Origin: AP-15 sp963703745
GTDB lineage: Bacteria > Pseudomonadota > Alphaproteobacteria > ATCC43930 > CGMCC-115725
Length of the DNA stretch: 64,000 bases
Direction: 5' to 3'
NCBI GenBank assembly: GCA_963703745.1
Contig: CAVPFL010000004.1
Coordinates: forward strand, 930,001 to 994,000
A program made the position numbers and the translations under genes. Below, piece after piece: positions 1-7,974 of this stretch. The notes below the pieces were generated by a model. It ran no database searches. It was not told where the DNA came from and was given only the letters and a program-made list of their open reading frames with translations. Each line of letters begins with the position of its first letter. Positions within the stretch are counted from its first letter, which is position 1.

Positions 1-607
1 GAGGTGCGTCCGCGAGGCCGAGAGCGGCAAGATGGCGGACGGTGCCGGCGAGATAGTCGCGGCAGGCCCCGCGCCGGCCGACCGCACCCGCGATGATCCG
101 CGCCGTCTCGTCGGGCGACAGCCGTCCGGCATAGTCCGGGTGGTCGCGGCGCACCGTGAAGCCAAAGGCTTTCCGAGCGCCGCATCGAGTCCGCACCGGC
201 AGCAGCCGCATGTCATACACCCTGGGTGCGGTCATCTCGCGCGCCCACAGGCGATCAATCGCGGCGGCGAGCGACTCGGACGGCAGGCGGAGCACGATCC
301 CCCGGCAAGCCCCGCCGCGGTCGAGACCGAGGGTCAGGCCCGGTCGTTCCCGGGTTCCCCGGTAATCATAGGAGTAGAGGCAAAAGCTGCGATGGTAACC
401 GCGCAACAGCGCTGGCTCAGCCTCGGCACGGGGGCAATCCGGGTCCCACATTAAGGAGCCATACGCAAAGATCCACACCGGCTCGACGCTGTCGCGCAGC
501 GCCGCGATATCCGGCGGCATCGGATCGGCAAGGGCGAATTCGGGTGTTCCGTCGAGCATTGGTTTTGCGGGTGTCGCCGGCCGCTGGCGGTGGTCGAATG
601 AGGTCAT
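1..607 (-). CDS. ChaC-like gamma-glutamylcyclotransferase, 3' end cut by window edge
   Basis: The minus-strand frame starts at an ATG at 605-607 and stays open to the left edge, so the C-terminus is missing. The N-terminal half carries the family signature FAYGSLMWDP, followed by YDYRGTRERPGLTLGLD and the LAAAIDRLWARE region, which match ChaC-type gamma-glutamylcyclotransferases. These enzymes release 5-oxoproline from glutathione or gamma-glutamyl peptides in the cytoplasm. It diverges from the DUF2125 gene, with only 12 bases between the two start codons. A second in-frame ATG at 556-558 is a possible alternative start. The family call is firm; the exact substrate is inferred. Confidence 0.85.
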   Translation of the reverse strand, partial: MTSFDHRQRPATPAKPMLDGTPEFALADPMPPDIAALRDSVEPVWIFAYGSLMWDPDCPRAEAEPALLRGYHRSFCLYSYDYRGTRERPGLTLGLDRGGACRGIVLRLPSESLAAAIDRLWAREMTAPRVYDMRLLPVRTRCGARKAFGFTVRRDHPDYAGRLSPDETARIIAGAVGRRGACRDYLAGTVRHLAALGLADAP

Positions 608-619
608 TATAACTCTGCC

Positions 620-1648
620 ATGCGCCGTCCGCCGCGTTTCGGCCTCGTCGTCGTTGCCCTGCTGCTGGTTTTGCTCGGCGCCTATACCGCTTATTGGCTG
701 GTCGTCGCGAGACGGATCACGGATGGTGTCGCCGCTTGGGCGCAAACCGAGCGGGCCGAGAAGATCGATGCCTCGTGGGAGAAGATCGGCGTTGCGGGCT
801 TCCCGTTCGCCTGCCGAGTGGAACTCGAGAACGCCGTGCTGCGCGACGGCCGTCTGACACCATCGCCGGAACTGCGCATCTCGGCGCTTTCCGCCAGCGC
901 TCGGCCCTGGGACTTTGCCAGTTGGCGATTGATGGCGCCCGCGGGCTTATCTGCGTTACTTGCCGGAGGCAGCGAACGGCCGCCGCTGAAGCTAACCGCT
1001 CACGCTGCCGATGGAACGCTCATGGCCGATCCCGAAGCGGGCACCAGCCTGTGGCTGAACTTGGAGGACATCACCGCCGAGGCCGGCGAGTTGGTTGCGA
1101 TCGCTTCGGCCGACGCCTGGGTGATCCTACCGGCAAAGCCGCCGCGGTCGCTCGGCGAGTCAACCCTCGGGGTGGCGCTCGATCTGCGCCAGGTGCAGCT
1201 TCCAGTCATGCACTCGGTGCTCAACGATACGATCGAGGAGCTGGCATTCGGCATCACGGTCAAAGGTGCGGTTCCGAGCGGCAAGCTGGCTCAAGCAGTT
1301 TCCGAATGGCGCGACGCCGGCGGCACGGTCGAGCTCGACAATCTGCACCTGAACTGGGGTGGGGTGGGAGCCACCGCGAGCGGCACGATCGCGCTCGATC
1401 AGGAGCTGCAGCCGATCGGCGGCTTCTCCGGGGCGATCGAGGGCTATGACCAGATCGTGACCGGATTGGTCCAGAGCGGACGGATGCGCGCCGATTATGC
1501 CGGTCTCGCGCGGTTGGCGCTGGCGATGCTGGCAAAAGCTGGACCGGACGGCAGGCCCGAGATCAAAACCGCGTTCACGATACAGAACGGGCAGATGTTT
1601 CTCGGCCCGGCAAAGCTCGGCAAGGCGCCCCGCCTTGCTTGGAAATGA
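620..1648 (+). CDS. DUF2125 domain membrane-anchored protein
   Basis: A 342-residue protein with an N-terminal membrane segment (about residues 8-28, rich in V and L) and a long predicted periplasmic part. The opening pattern of anchor, then AWAQTERAEK and a GFPFACRVEL motif, is typical of the alphaproteobacterial DUF2125 family, whose function is unknown. Its place beside tyrA, hisC and a chorismate mutase is a common alphaproteobacterial arrangement. The ATG at 620 has no clear ribosome-binding site and lies 12 bases from the divergent ChaC-like start, so it may be translated from a leaderless or very short-leader mRNA. Confidence 0.8.
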   Translation: MRRPPRFGLVVVALLLVLLGAYTAYWLVVARRITDGVAAWAQTERAEKIDASWEKIGVAGFPFACRVELENAVLRDGRLTPSPELRISALSASARPWDFASWRLMAPAGLSALLAGGSERPPLKLTAHAADGTLMADPEAGTSLWLNLEDITAEAGELVAIASADAWVILPAKPPRSLGESTLGVALDLRQVQLPVMHSVLNDTIEELAFGITVKGAVPSGKLAQAVSEWRDAGGTVELDNLHLNWGGVGATASGTIALDQELQPIGGFSGAIEGYDQIVTGLVQSGRMRADYAGLARLALAMLAKAGPDGRPEIKTAFTIQNGQMFLGPAKLGKAPRLAWK

Positions 1649-1654
1649 CCGGAC

Positions 1655-2005
1655 CTAGAATGGCTTCGATTTCGGCGGCATCTGCTGCGGCGCCTGGGCC
1701 CGTTCGTACATGCCGTAATCGCGCATCACGGCGGACACACGGATCCGGTAATCGCGAAAGATCCGGTCGCGCCCCGTGCGTTGCGCCGCGTGATGCTGCT
1801 CCTGTTGGCGCCAGCGGGCGATCGCCTCCTCGTCGCGCCAAAACGACAGCGACAGGATCTTGTCCTTTTGACTCAAGCTCTTGAACCGCTCGATCGAGAT
1901 AAACCCGTCGATCTTCTCGAGCTCCGGTCGCAGGCGGCCGGCGATGTCGAGGTAGTCCTGCAACCGATTCGGCTCCGGCTCGACTTCGAAGATCACTGCA
2001 AACAT
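1655..2005 (-). CDS. antibiotic biosynthesis monooxygenase (ABM) domain protein
   Basis: A 116-residue protein with the compact ABM ferredoxin-like fold pattern: an opening beta strand (MFAVIFEVEP), a helix (YLDIAGRLRPELE), then DGFISIERF and ILSLSFWRDEEAIARWR. Such proteins are small cofactor-free oxygenases, heme-degrading enzymes or stress proteins; the actual substrate cannot be told here. The ATG at 2003-2005 is preceded by an AGGGAGAAGG ribosome-binding site. It converges on the DUF2125 gene (6 bases apart) and lies downstream of tyrA on the same strand, so it could be the last gene of that operon. Confidence 0.8.
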   Translation of the reverse strand: MFAVIFEVEPEPNRLQDYLDIAGRLRPELEKIDGFISIERFKSLSQKDKILSLSFWRDEEAIARWRQQEQHHAAQRTGRDRIFRDYRIRVSAVMRDYGMYERAQAPQQMPPKSKPF

Positions 2006-2056
2006 CGCCTTCTCCCTCGCGACCCTCGGAAGCTAGCTGCCTTACAATCGTGCCCG

Positions 2057-2941
2057 TCAGGCTTGTTTTGCCTCGATGATCGAGCGCCGGATCGCCCTCG
2101 TCCGGGTGAAGAGATCCTCTAGCTTGTCGCCCTCTCCCCAGCGGATCGCGCGCTGCAGCGCGGTCAGATCTTCGTTGAAGCGCTGCAGGATCTCGAGCAC
2201 CGCTTCACGGTTGTTGAGGAAGATGTCGCGCCACATCACCGGATCCGAGGCGGCGATCCGGGTGAAGTCGCGAAAGCCGCTGGCCGAGAACTCAATGACT
2301 TCGGATTTGAGGCTGTCTTCGAGATCGGTCGCGGTGCCGACGATCGTATAGGCGATCAGATGTGGCAGGTGGGAGGTCACCGCCAGCACCTTGTCGTGAT
2401 GGTCGGCGCTCATCGTGACGACGTGCATGCCGACCCGCTCCCATATGCGCGCGACCTCGGCCACCGCTTCGGAGGGAGTCTCGGGCAGCGGGATCAGGAT
2501 GCACCAGCGGCCGCGGAACAACTCCGCAAATCCCGCCTCGGGTCCCGAATGCTCGGTCCCGGCGACCGGATGGCCCGGGACAAAGTGAACTCCGGGCGGC
2601 ACATGGGGGCCGAGGTCGCGGATCACCGCCTGCTTGACCGAGCCGACATCGGTCAGGATTGCACCCGGCTTCAGCGCCGGGGCGATACGACGTCCGATCT
2701 CGGCATAGGCCGAAAGCGGCGTGGCGATCACGACGAGATCGGCGCCCGAGGCCGCCTCGGCAGGGTCGTCGGTCGTCTCGTCGGCCAGTTCGAGCCGGCG
2801 CACCGTCGCCAGGGTTTCCGCGCGGCGGGCGCAGGCGACGATCCTCGTCTGCGGACTGTCGCGCCGCAAGGCGCGGGCCAGCGACGACCCGATCAGCCCG
2901 ATGCCGATCAGCGCCACCCGGTCCAATTGGCGTTCAATCAT
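2057..2941 (-). CDS. tyrA: prephenate/arogenate dehydrogenase
   Basis: Makes the tyrosine precursor by NAD(P)-dependent oxidative decarboxylation of prephenate or arogenate in the cytoplasm. The 294-residue protein opens with a Rossmann nucleotide site (IGIGLIGSSLAR, residues about 11-22), then VVIATPLSAY, LTDVGSVKQ and the substrate-side motif VPGHPVAGTEHSGP. The helical second half carries SHLPHLIAY. I chose ATG 2939-2941, with GAGGG upstream, rather than the TTG one codon earlier. It lies about 200 bases downstream of hisC on the same strand and probably shares its transcript. Whether it prefers prephenate or arogenate, NAD or NADP, cannot be settled by eye. Confidence 0.9.
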   Translation of the reverse strand: MIERQLDRVALIGIGLIGSSLARALRRDSPQTRIVACARRAETLATVRRLELADETTDDPAEAASGADLVVIATPLSAYAEIGRRIAPALKPGAILTDVGSVKQAVIRDLGPHVPPGVHFVPGHPVAGTEHSGPEAGFAELFRGRWCILIPLPETPSEAVAEVARIWERVGMHVVTMSADHHDKVLAVTSHLPHLIAYTIVGTATDLEDSLKSEVIEFSASGFRDFTRIAASDPVMWRDIFLNNREAVLEILQRFNEDLTALQRAIRWGEGDKLEDLFTRTRAIRRSIIEAKQA

Positions 2942-2990
2942 CAAACACTACCCTCGGTGACAGCGATTGGATTTCCCTGCACGTGCCGAA

Positions 2991-3034
2991 AATTCCGCTG
3001 CAAGGTGCCAAAAATTCCGCTGCAATTCCGCTGC
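2991..3034 (+). repeat. three copies of an AATTCCGCTGC motif
   Basis: Between tyrA and hisC the 11-mer AATTCCGCTGC occurs at 2991-3001, 3013-3023 and 3024-3034; the last two abut. The same motif occurs in inverted orientation in a second gene-free stretch, exactly at 33900-33910 with degenerate copies at 33868-33877 and around 33890. Function unknown. Confidence 0.6.
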
Positions 3035-3124
3035 CGGTCGGCTTGGCCGAGTCAAACTCATCTATTTGATTTACCTATGTTTTCGGTGCCATGAGAGTAG
3101 TTTTTAGAGAGCCGAACGCTTTTG

Positions 3125-3140
3125 CCCCTGCTGGCAGGGG
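3125..3140 (-). terminator. short hairpin downstream of hisC
   Basis: CCCCTG (3125-3130) and CAGGGG (3135-3140) form a perfect 6-bp stem with a 4-base loop just past the hisC stop codon. No U-run follows in the hisC direction, so it may act as an mRNA 3' end or attenuating stem rather than a strong terminator. Confidence 0.3.
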
Positions 3141-3145
3141 AATTT

Positions 3146-4249
3146 TCACCGCCTAGCCATGAAGTCGCCGAGGGTGGCCGCGACCCACTGCATCTCCTCG
3201 CCGGTCCCGATCGTAATCCTCAGATATTGGGGTAGCCCGTAAGCCCCCATCTTGCGCGTCAAGATGCCGCGCGACTGCAGATGGGCGAAAACCGCATCGG
3301 CATTCTTGCGCGGATCGTCGGGGAAGCGGGCGAGCACGAAATTGGCCACACCCGGGGTGAGAGGGATGCCGAGCGCCGCCAACCGCTCGGAAAACCATGG
3401 CAGCCAGCGCTGGTTATGAGTCTGCGCGCGGACGAACGCTTCGACATCCTCGACGGCGGCGACACCGGCGGCGAGTGCGGGTGCGTTCACGTTGAACGGA
3501 CTGCGCATTCGATTGAGGACGTCGGCGATCGCCGGCGGGCAATAGGCCCAGCCGAGCCGGAGCCCCGCAAGCGCGTAGATCTTCGAGAAAGTGCGCAACA
3601 TCACGACATTGTCGGCCCGATCGACCAGCGCCACCCCGGCCTCGTAGTCGTTGCGATTGACGAATTCGGCATAGGCGGCGTCGATCGCGAGCACCACCGA
3701 GGGCGGCAGGCCGGCGTGCAGCCGTGTCATTTCCGCGGCGCCCAGATAGGTGCCGGTGGGGTTATTCGGGTTGGCGATGAAGACGATGCGGGTCCGTTCG
3801 GTCACCCTCTCCAAAAGTGCGTCGACATCGGTCGTGAGCGCCCGCTCGGGAGCAGCGATTGGCGTCGCGCCGGCCGCCTGCGCATTGATCGGATACATCA
3901 GGAAGCCGTGGCGGCTGTAGAGAACCTCGTCCCCCGGACCCGCATAGGAGCGCAGCAGCAGCGTGATTAGCTCGTCCGAGCCGGCGCCGCAGACGATGCG
4001 CGCCGGATCGAGCCCATGGGCTCGCCCCAGTGCCGTGCGCAGCTCATCGGCGCCGCCGTCGGGGTAGCGGTGGATCTCGCCGGCAAGAGCGCGGTAGGCA
4101 GCGACGGCTTTGGCGCTCGGCCCGAGGGCGCTTTCGTTCGAGGCGAGACGGATCGGCCGCTCTACACCGGCAATTTTTGCCTCGCCGCCGACATAGGGAG
4201 TGATTCCGAGGATACCCGGGCGCGGCGCCGGACCCGCTGCGGTCATCAT
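3146..4249 (-). CDS. hisC: histidinol-phosphate aminotransferase
   Basis: A class I/II PLP aminotransferase of 367 residues. It converts imidazole-acetol phosphate to histidinol phosphate and, in many alphaproteobacteria, also serves aromatic amino acid transamination. Visible marks are the IRLASNESALGPS opening, VCGAGSDELI, the FIANPNNPTGTYLG loop, DAAYAEFV and the PLP-lysine region TFSKIYALAGLRLGWAY. I chose ATG 4247-4249, four bases after the upstream chorismate mutase stop and preceded by AAAGG. A longer frame reaches 4345 but overlaps the upstream gene. The order chorismate mutase, hisC, tyrA argues for an aromatic role besides histidine synthesis. Confidence 0.93.
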   Translation of the reverse strand: MMTAAGPAPRPGILGITPYVGGEAKIAGVERPIRLASNESALGPSAKAVAAYRALAGEIHRYPDGGADELRTALGRAHGLDPARIVCGAGSDELITLLLRSYAGPGDEVLYSRHGFLMYPINAQAAGATPIAAPERALTTDVDALLERVTERTRIVFIANPNNPTGTYLGAAEMTRLHAGLPPSVVLAIDAAYAEFVNRNDYEAGVALVDRADNVVMLRTFSKIYALAGLRLGWAYCPPAIADVLNRMRSPFNVNAPALAAGVAAVEDVEAFVRAQTHNQRWLPWFSERLAALGIPLTPGVANFVLARFPDDPRKNADAVFAHLQSRGILTRKMGAYGLPQYLRITIGTGEEMQWVAATLGDFMARR

Positions 4250-4253
4250 CCGC

Positions 4254-5162
4254 TCAGCCTTTCGCCGCGCCGGTGGCGCATCCCGCGAGCCCGCCACCGG
4301 ATTTCGCCAATGCTGCTGCGGATAGCGGGACCGCATAGCCGCCAAAGGGCAGCAGGCGATGCAGCGCGCCGCCGAGCTGCTTGCGGAAGCTGTCGAGACG
4401 GGGGTCGGTAATCGGGACGAATCCCTCGATTTCGATCAGATTAACTGCGCTGTCGGCATGCTCGTAAGACGCAAAGAAGGTGCAAACCAGCCCGAGCGAT
4501 GAAATGGTCCGGAGAATCCTGCCGCGACTTATGTCGGTCGAAGATTCGGCCGCCAGCAAGACGCGATCTCCGCCCGTTTCCTGCTGCACTCCGCGGCCGA
4601 TCGCGAGGGCGTCCGCGCCGTCAGAGCGGGCGTTGCCCCGGGCACCGAACGGTAGACGAGCAACAACCCGAGGCGCGTCCTCATCTGTCGACAAGAGGTG
4701 ACGCCACCAGGGGTCGGTCTCTCCCTCCTGCGGCATCGGCAAGACACCGACCGAGGCGCGACTCTCGGTGACCGCGCGGATCACTTGGCCAATCGAGTGA
4801 TAGGCCGACATCGGCGTGTGGCTGCCGTAATGATCGCGTGCCAGATCCCAAAACCCTTGTGATTCGATTGGCGCAAAGACCGCGACCGCAAACATGGATT
4901 GCAGCCGCACGGTTGCCGCGAGCATCTCGCGCCACATGCGAACGAGCGTCGCCGCCGGGAAATCTCCGTAGTGCCGATCGACCAGCCGGCGGATGATCTG
5001 CGCCTCGCGTCCCGGCTGGAAGGCGGCCAGATTGTCCTCTCTCTTGCTCGCCGCCACCACCGAGACGACTTCCGCCCGTTTGATCAAAAGGTCGTGCATC
5101 TGGTTGTCGATCTCGTCGAGGCGGCGACGCAATTCTGCGAGATCGGACGGAGTGGGGAGCAT
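4254..5162 (-). CDS. AroQ-type chorismate mutase with an unassigned C-terminal domain
   Basis: The N-terminal 90 residues are an AroQ-class chorismate mutase helix bundle (LRRRLDEIDNQMHDLLIKRA, then FQPGREAQIIRRL and MWREMLAATVRLQ). It rearranges chorismate to prephenate, feeding tyrA downstream. The protein continues to 302 residues; the second part (about 100-285) has a weak resemblance to periplasmic-binding or prephenate-dehydratase-like folds but lacks a motif I can name. It is transcribed with hisC (4-base gap). The start at 5160-5162 has GAGG about 11 bases upstream. Whether the second domain is catalytic is unknown. Confidence 0.82.
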   Translation of the reverse strand: MLPTPSDLAELRRRLDEIDNQMHDLLIKRAEVVSVVAASKREDNLAAFQPGREAQIIRRLVDRHYGDFPAATLVRMWREMLAATVRLQSMFAVAVFAPIESQGFWDLARDHYGSHTPMSAYHSIGQVIRAVTESRASVGVLPMPQEGETDPWWRHLLSTDEDAPRVVARLPFGARGNARSDGADALAIGRGVQQETGGDRVLLAAESSTDISRGRILRTISSLGLVCTFFASYEHADSAVNLIEIEGFVPITDPRLDSFRKQLGGALHRLLPFGGYAVPLSAAALAKSGGGLAGCATGAAKG

Positions 5163-5225
5163 GCTGTCTTTTGCCTCAGGGGCGCATAGTACTAGTGTCG
5201 TGATCCAGCGAAATCAAAGAAAACG

Positions 5226-5255
5226 TTGACATGCCACGCTTCCGGTCCCTACCTA
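5226..5255 (+). promoter_or_regulatory. candidate sigma-70 promoter of metXW
   Basis: A perfect TTGACA (5226-5231) and a TACCTA hexamer (5250-5255) are separated by 18 bases in the gap between the divergent chorismate mutase and metX genes. An imperfect hairpin (arms 5242-5249 and 5269-5277) overlaps the -10 and leader region. I looked for the SAM-II riboswitch core usual before alphaproteobacterial metX or metA and did not see it. Confidence 0.35.
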
Positions 5256-5329
5256 GCGCCCCCGAATCGGGAACCGGCGGCCGCTCGATTGAGAGTGCGG
5301 TCGACCGCCTTGCAATCGCGTCGGTTTAG

Positions 5330-6502
5330 ATGTCGGCTGTGATCTCATCCTTCCTCCGCGCGCGTTCCGACCAGGATTGGCCGGGGCACCATTTGCTCGT
5401 GCACGAGCCCCTGCGGTTGGATTGTGGGGTCGATTTTGGCCCGTTCACGATCGCGTATCAGACCTATGGCGAGCTCAACCCGGATCGGTCCAACGCCGTC
5501 TTGGTCTGCCATGCGTTAACCGGAGACCAGTACGCTGCCGATCCCCATCCGATTACCGGCAAACCCGGTTGGTGGGAAACAATGGTTGGTCCCGGATTGG
5601 TGCTCGACACCGACCGGTTCTTCATCATATGCGCCAACGTGCTCGGCGGCTGTATGGGAACGACCGGTCCACAAAGCATCAACCCAGAGACGGGTGAGCC
5701 CTGGGCGTTGTCGTTCCCGGTGATCACCGTGCGTGACATGGTCCGCGCTCAGCAGCGGCTTCTCGACCATCTCGGGATTGACAGCTTATTCTGCGTGACC
5801 GGCGGGTCGATGGGTGGCATGCAGGTTCTGCAATGGGCTGCGAGCTACCCTGAACGCGTTTTCGCCGCGGTGCCGATCGCCGCGGCAGCGCGCCACTCCG
5901 CTCAGAACATCGCCTTTCACGAGGTCGGGCGACAAGCCATCATGGCTGACCCGGATTGGGCCGGCGGACGTTACCTGAGCTTCGGCCGCAACCCCGTCCG
6001 CGGCCTCGCGGTTGCGCGAATGGCCGCCCACATCACCTATCTCTCGGAGGCCGCGCTGCACCGGAAGTTCGGGCGCAACCTGCAAGATCGCCACGCCGTC
6101 ACTTACGGCTTCGAGGCCGATTTCCAGGTCGAAAGCTATCTCCGCCATCAGGGCAGCACTTTTGTCGATCGCTTCGACGCGAATTCGTATCTCTATATCA
6201 CCCGCGCGATGGATTATTTCGATCTCGCCGCCGAGCACGATGGGTCGTTATCGAGCGCCTTCAAGGGCACGCGCTCGCGTTTCTGCGTCATCTCCTTCAC
6301 CAGCGACTGGTTGTTCCCGACATCCGAGAGCCGAGAACTGGTGCACGCGTTGAACGCCGCGGCCGCCAATGTCAGCTTTGTCGAGATCGAAACCGACAGC
6401 GGGCACGACGCCTTTCTGCTGCACGAGCCCGAGCTGTTTGAAACGCTGCGCGGCTTTTTGAGCGGTTGTGCCGAGCATCGGGGCCTGACCCGCTCCTGGT
6501 GA
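5330..6502 (+). CDS. metX: homoserine O-acetyltransferase
   Basis: Activates homoserine with acetyl-CoA (or succinyl-CoA in some relatives) as the committed step to methionine. The 390-residue alpha/beta hydrolase has VLVCHALTGDQ, NVLGGCMGTTGPQS, the nucleophile elbow GGSMGGMQ (Ser about residue 160), an FTSDWLFPT aspartate region and the DSGHDAFL histidine near the C-terminus, so the triad looks complete. ATG at 5330 is the natural start. metW follows at once, the standard metXW arrangement. Acetyl versus succinyl specificity is not decided by the motifs I can read. Confidence 0.94.
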   Translation: MSAVISSFLRARSDQDWPGHHLLVHEPLRLDCGVDFGPFTIAYQTYGELNPDRSNAVLVCHALTGDQYAADPHPITGKPGWWETMVGPGLVLDTDRFFIICANVLGGCMGTTGPQSINPETGEPWALSFPVITVRDMVRAQQRLLDHLGIDSLFCVTGGSMGGMQVLQWAASYPERVFAAVPIAAAARHSAQNIAFHEVGRQAIMADPDWAGGRYLSFGRNPVRGLAVARMAAHITYLSEAALHRKFGRNLQDRHAVTYGFEADFQVESYLRHQGSTFVDRFDANSYLYITRAMDYFDLAAEHDGSLSSAFKGTRSRFCVISFTSDWLFPTSESRELVHALNAAAANVSFVEIETDSGHDAFLLHEPELFETLRGFLSGCAEHRGLTRSW

Positions 6503-6528
6503 TCGCTGTGTCGAGCAGGAGCAGCGCG

Positions 6529-7230
6529 GTGAACTTTGTCTCCGCTGAGGCGAGCCCCCGAGCGCCGGATAGTGCTGAGGGGGAGCTCCGTCGTGACCTG
6601 AGGCTCATCGCGGAAATGATCGACCCCGGCGCCCGCGTGCTGGATATCGGCTGCGGCGATGGGGCGCTGCTCGCCCATCTCGTGCGGCACAAGAATGTTG
6701 ACGGCCGGGGCATGGAGCTGAGCCAATCGGGGGTCAACTCGTGCGTTGGCCACGGTCTTTCGGTCATTCAAGGCGACGCCGATCGGGATCTCGAAGCCTA
6801 CCCCACCGGTGCCTTCGACGTCGTGGTGCTGAGCCAGACCCTGCAGGCGACGCGACAGCCGCGGAAGCTCCTCGAGGCTCTCGTCCGCATCGGTCGGCGT
6901 GCCATCGTCTCGTTCCCGAACTTCGGCTACTGGCGAATTCGGCTGCACCTTCTGTTTTGCGGCCGGATGCCGATGTCGCATCTCCTGACATATCCGTGGT
7001 ACGAAACGCCCAATATCCACCTCTGCACAATCCGCGATTTCATCGCGATGTGCGACGAGATTGGCGTCCGCGTGGAGCGCAGCGCCACCCTCGACCGGCA
7101 CGGTCAGCCCTACTCCCTTGATCCCCGAGGAAGCCTGGCGAATTTGCTCGCCGAACAGGGTGTGTTCCTGCTGTCGGAGAACCGAAGTGAGCCAAACACA
7201 ACAGCCGAGGCGGCCGGCCGGCGCGCTTGA
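6529..7230 (+). CDS. metW: MetW methyltransferase-like methionine biosynthesis protein
   Basis: A SAM-dependent methyltransferase-fold protein that works with MetX. It has motif I VLDIGCGDGALL, then GMELSQSGV, VIQGDADRDL and DVVVLSQTLQ. I chose GTG 6529 because AGGAG at 6517-6521 sits 7 bases upstream, giving 233 residues. Another GTG at 6499 overlaps the metX stop (GTGA) and would add ten residues, and a longer frame reaches 6466. It converges with the next methyltransferase gene. Confidence 0.9.
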   Translation: MNFVSAEASPRAPDSAEGELRRDLRLIAEMIDPGARVLDIGCGDGALLAHLVRHKNVDGRGMELSQSGVNSCVGHGLSVIQGDADRDLEAYPTGAFDVVVLSQTLQATRQPRKLLEALVRIGRRAIVSFPNFGYWRIRLHLLFCGRMPMSHLLTYPWYETPNIHLCTIRDFIAMCDEIGVRVERSATLDRHGQPYSLDPRGSLANLLAEQGVFLLSENRSEPNTTAEAAGRRA

Positions 7231-7248
7231 AGCGCCTCCCGCACCGCA

Positions 7249-7974
7249 TCACCGGGATAGTCCGTGCGGCGCCGGGGTATAGACGAGGCGCCGGCGGGGC
7301 ATGCGCATCACGGCCGGCTTGGCGTAGATCTGTTTTGTCGCCTCGATCAGCACGACGCCGGCAAAAGTAGGGAACCAGCGCTTGCCGATCCGCTCCCAGG
7401 CCGGTGCCGAGCGCAAAATTATCCGCTTGCGGAGCGGCGGGATAAACAACGCCGTGTCGGATCCAATCGGGGTGAACAGTTCGTCGCGTAGGAGCTGCGA
7501 CAACTGAGACATCGTGTAAGGTCGGCCGGATCCCAATGGCGTTCGGTCGAGGCGGGCCCAAATGCCGCGGCGGTTCGGCGCGACGATCAACAGCCGTCCA
7601 CCACCAGCGAGGACCCGCCAGATCTCCTTCAGCATCGGCGCGACTTGCTCGCTCGTTTCAACGGCATGGACGACCAGGACCCGGTCGATCGAATAGTCGG
7701 CGAAGGGGAGCTCCCCCTCATCGGCGAGGGTGACCAGATTGGGTCCCTCCGAAGGCCAGCCGAGCACACCGAGCGACGCCGGCGTCAGAGCCACGGTGCG
7801 TTCCGTCTCGGGTGAAATAGCCGTCAGGAATGGTGTGGCATAACCTACCCCGAGAAGCCGCATTCCCCGTAAATCGGGCCAGACGCGCTTGATCGCGCGG
7901 CGGATCATTCGTCGCACGACCTGGCCCAGCCCGGTCCGGTAGAAGTCCCTCAGATCAATGACATCGGACGACAT
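7249..7974 (-). CDS. class I SAM-dependent methyltransferase
   Basis: A 241-residue protein with a Methyltransf_11-type core: LLGVGYATPFL at motif I, LPFADYSIDRVLVVHAVE and LKEIWRVLAGGGRLLIVAPN. The glycine-rich motif I lacks the usual acidic DxGxG form, so the fold is clearer than the activity. The C-terminal third is basic. ATG 7972-7974 has AGGA 6 bases upstream; a GTG one codon earlier is less likely. Relatives are often found beside glyoxalase II (gloB), but no gloB is seen here. Substrate unknown. Confidence 0.78.
   Translation of the reverse strand: MSSDVIDLRDFYRTGLGQVVRRMIRRAIKRVWPDLRGMRLLGVGYATPFLTAISPETERTVALTPASLGVLGWPSEGPNLVTLADEGELPFADYSIDRVLVVHAVETSEQVAPMLKEIWRVLAGGGRLLIVAPNRRGIWARLDRTPLGSGRPYTMSQLSQLLRDELFTPIGSDTALFIPPLRKRIILRSAPAWERIGKRWFPTFAGVVLIEATKQIYAKPAVMRMPRRRLVYTPAPHGLSR

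Noticed and set aside
694..1449. Long plus-strand open frame inside the DUF2125 gene
   Set aside because: It is a shifted frame of a high-GC gene; its product is Arg-rich and has no domain, while the DUF2125 frame has a clear anchor and family motifs.
2360..3094. 244-codon plus-strand frame opposite tyrA
   Set aside because: Antisense shadow of tyrA; composition is typical of high-GC complement frames and it has no recognisable motif.
5163..5329. SAM-II riboswitch before metX
   Set aside because: Expected from relatives, but the conserved core and pseudoknot partners are not visible; only a promoter and a simple hairpin are.
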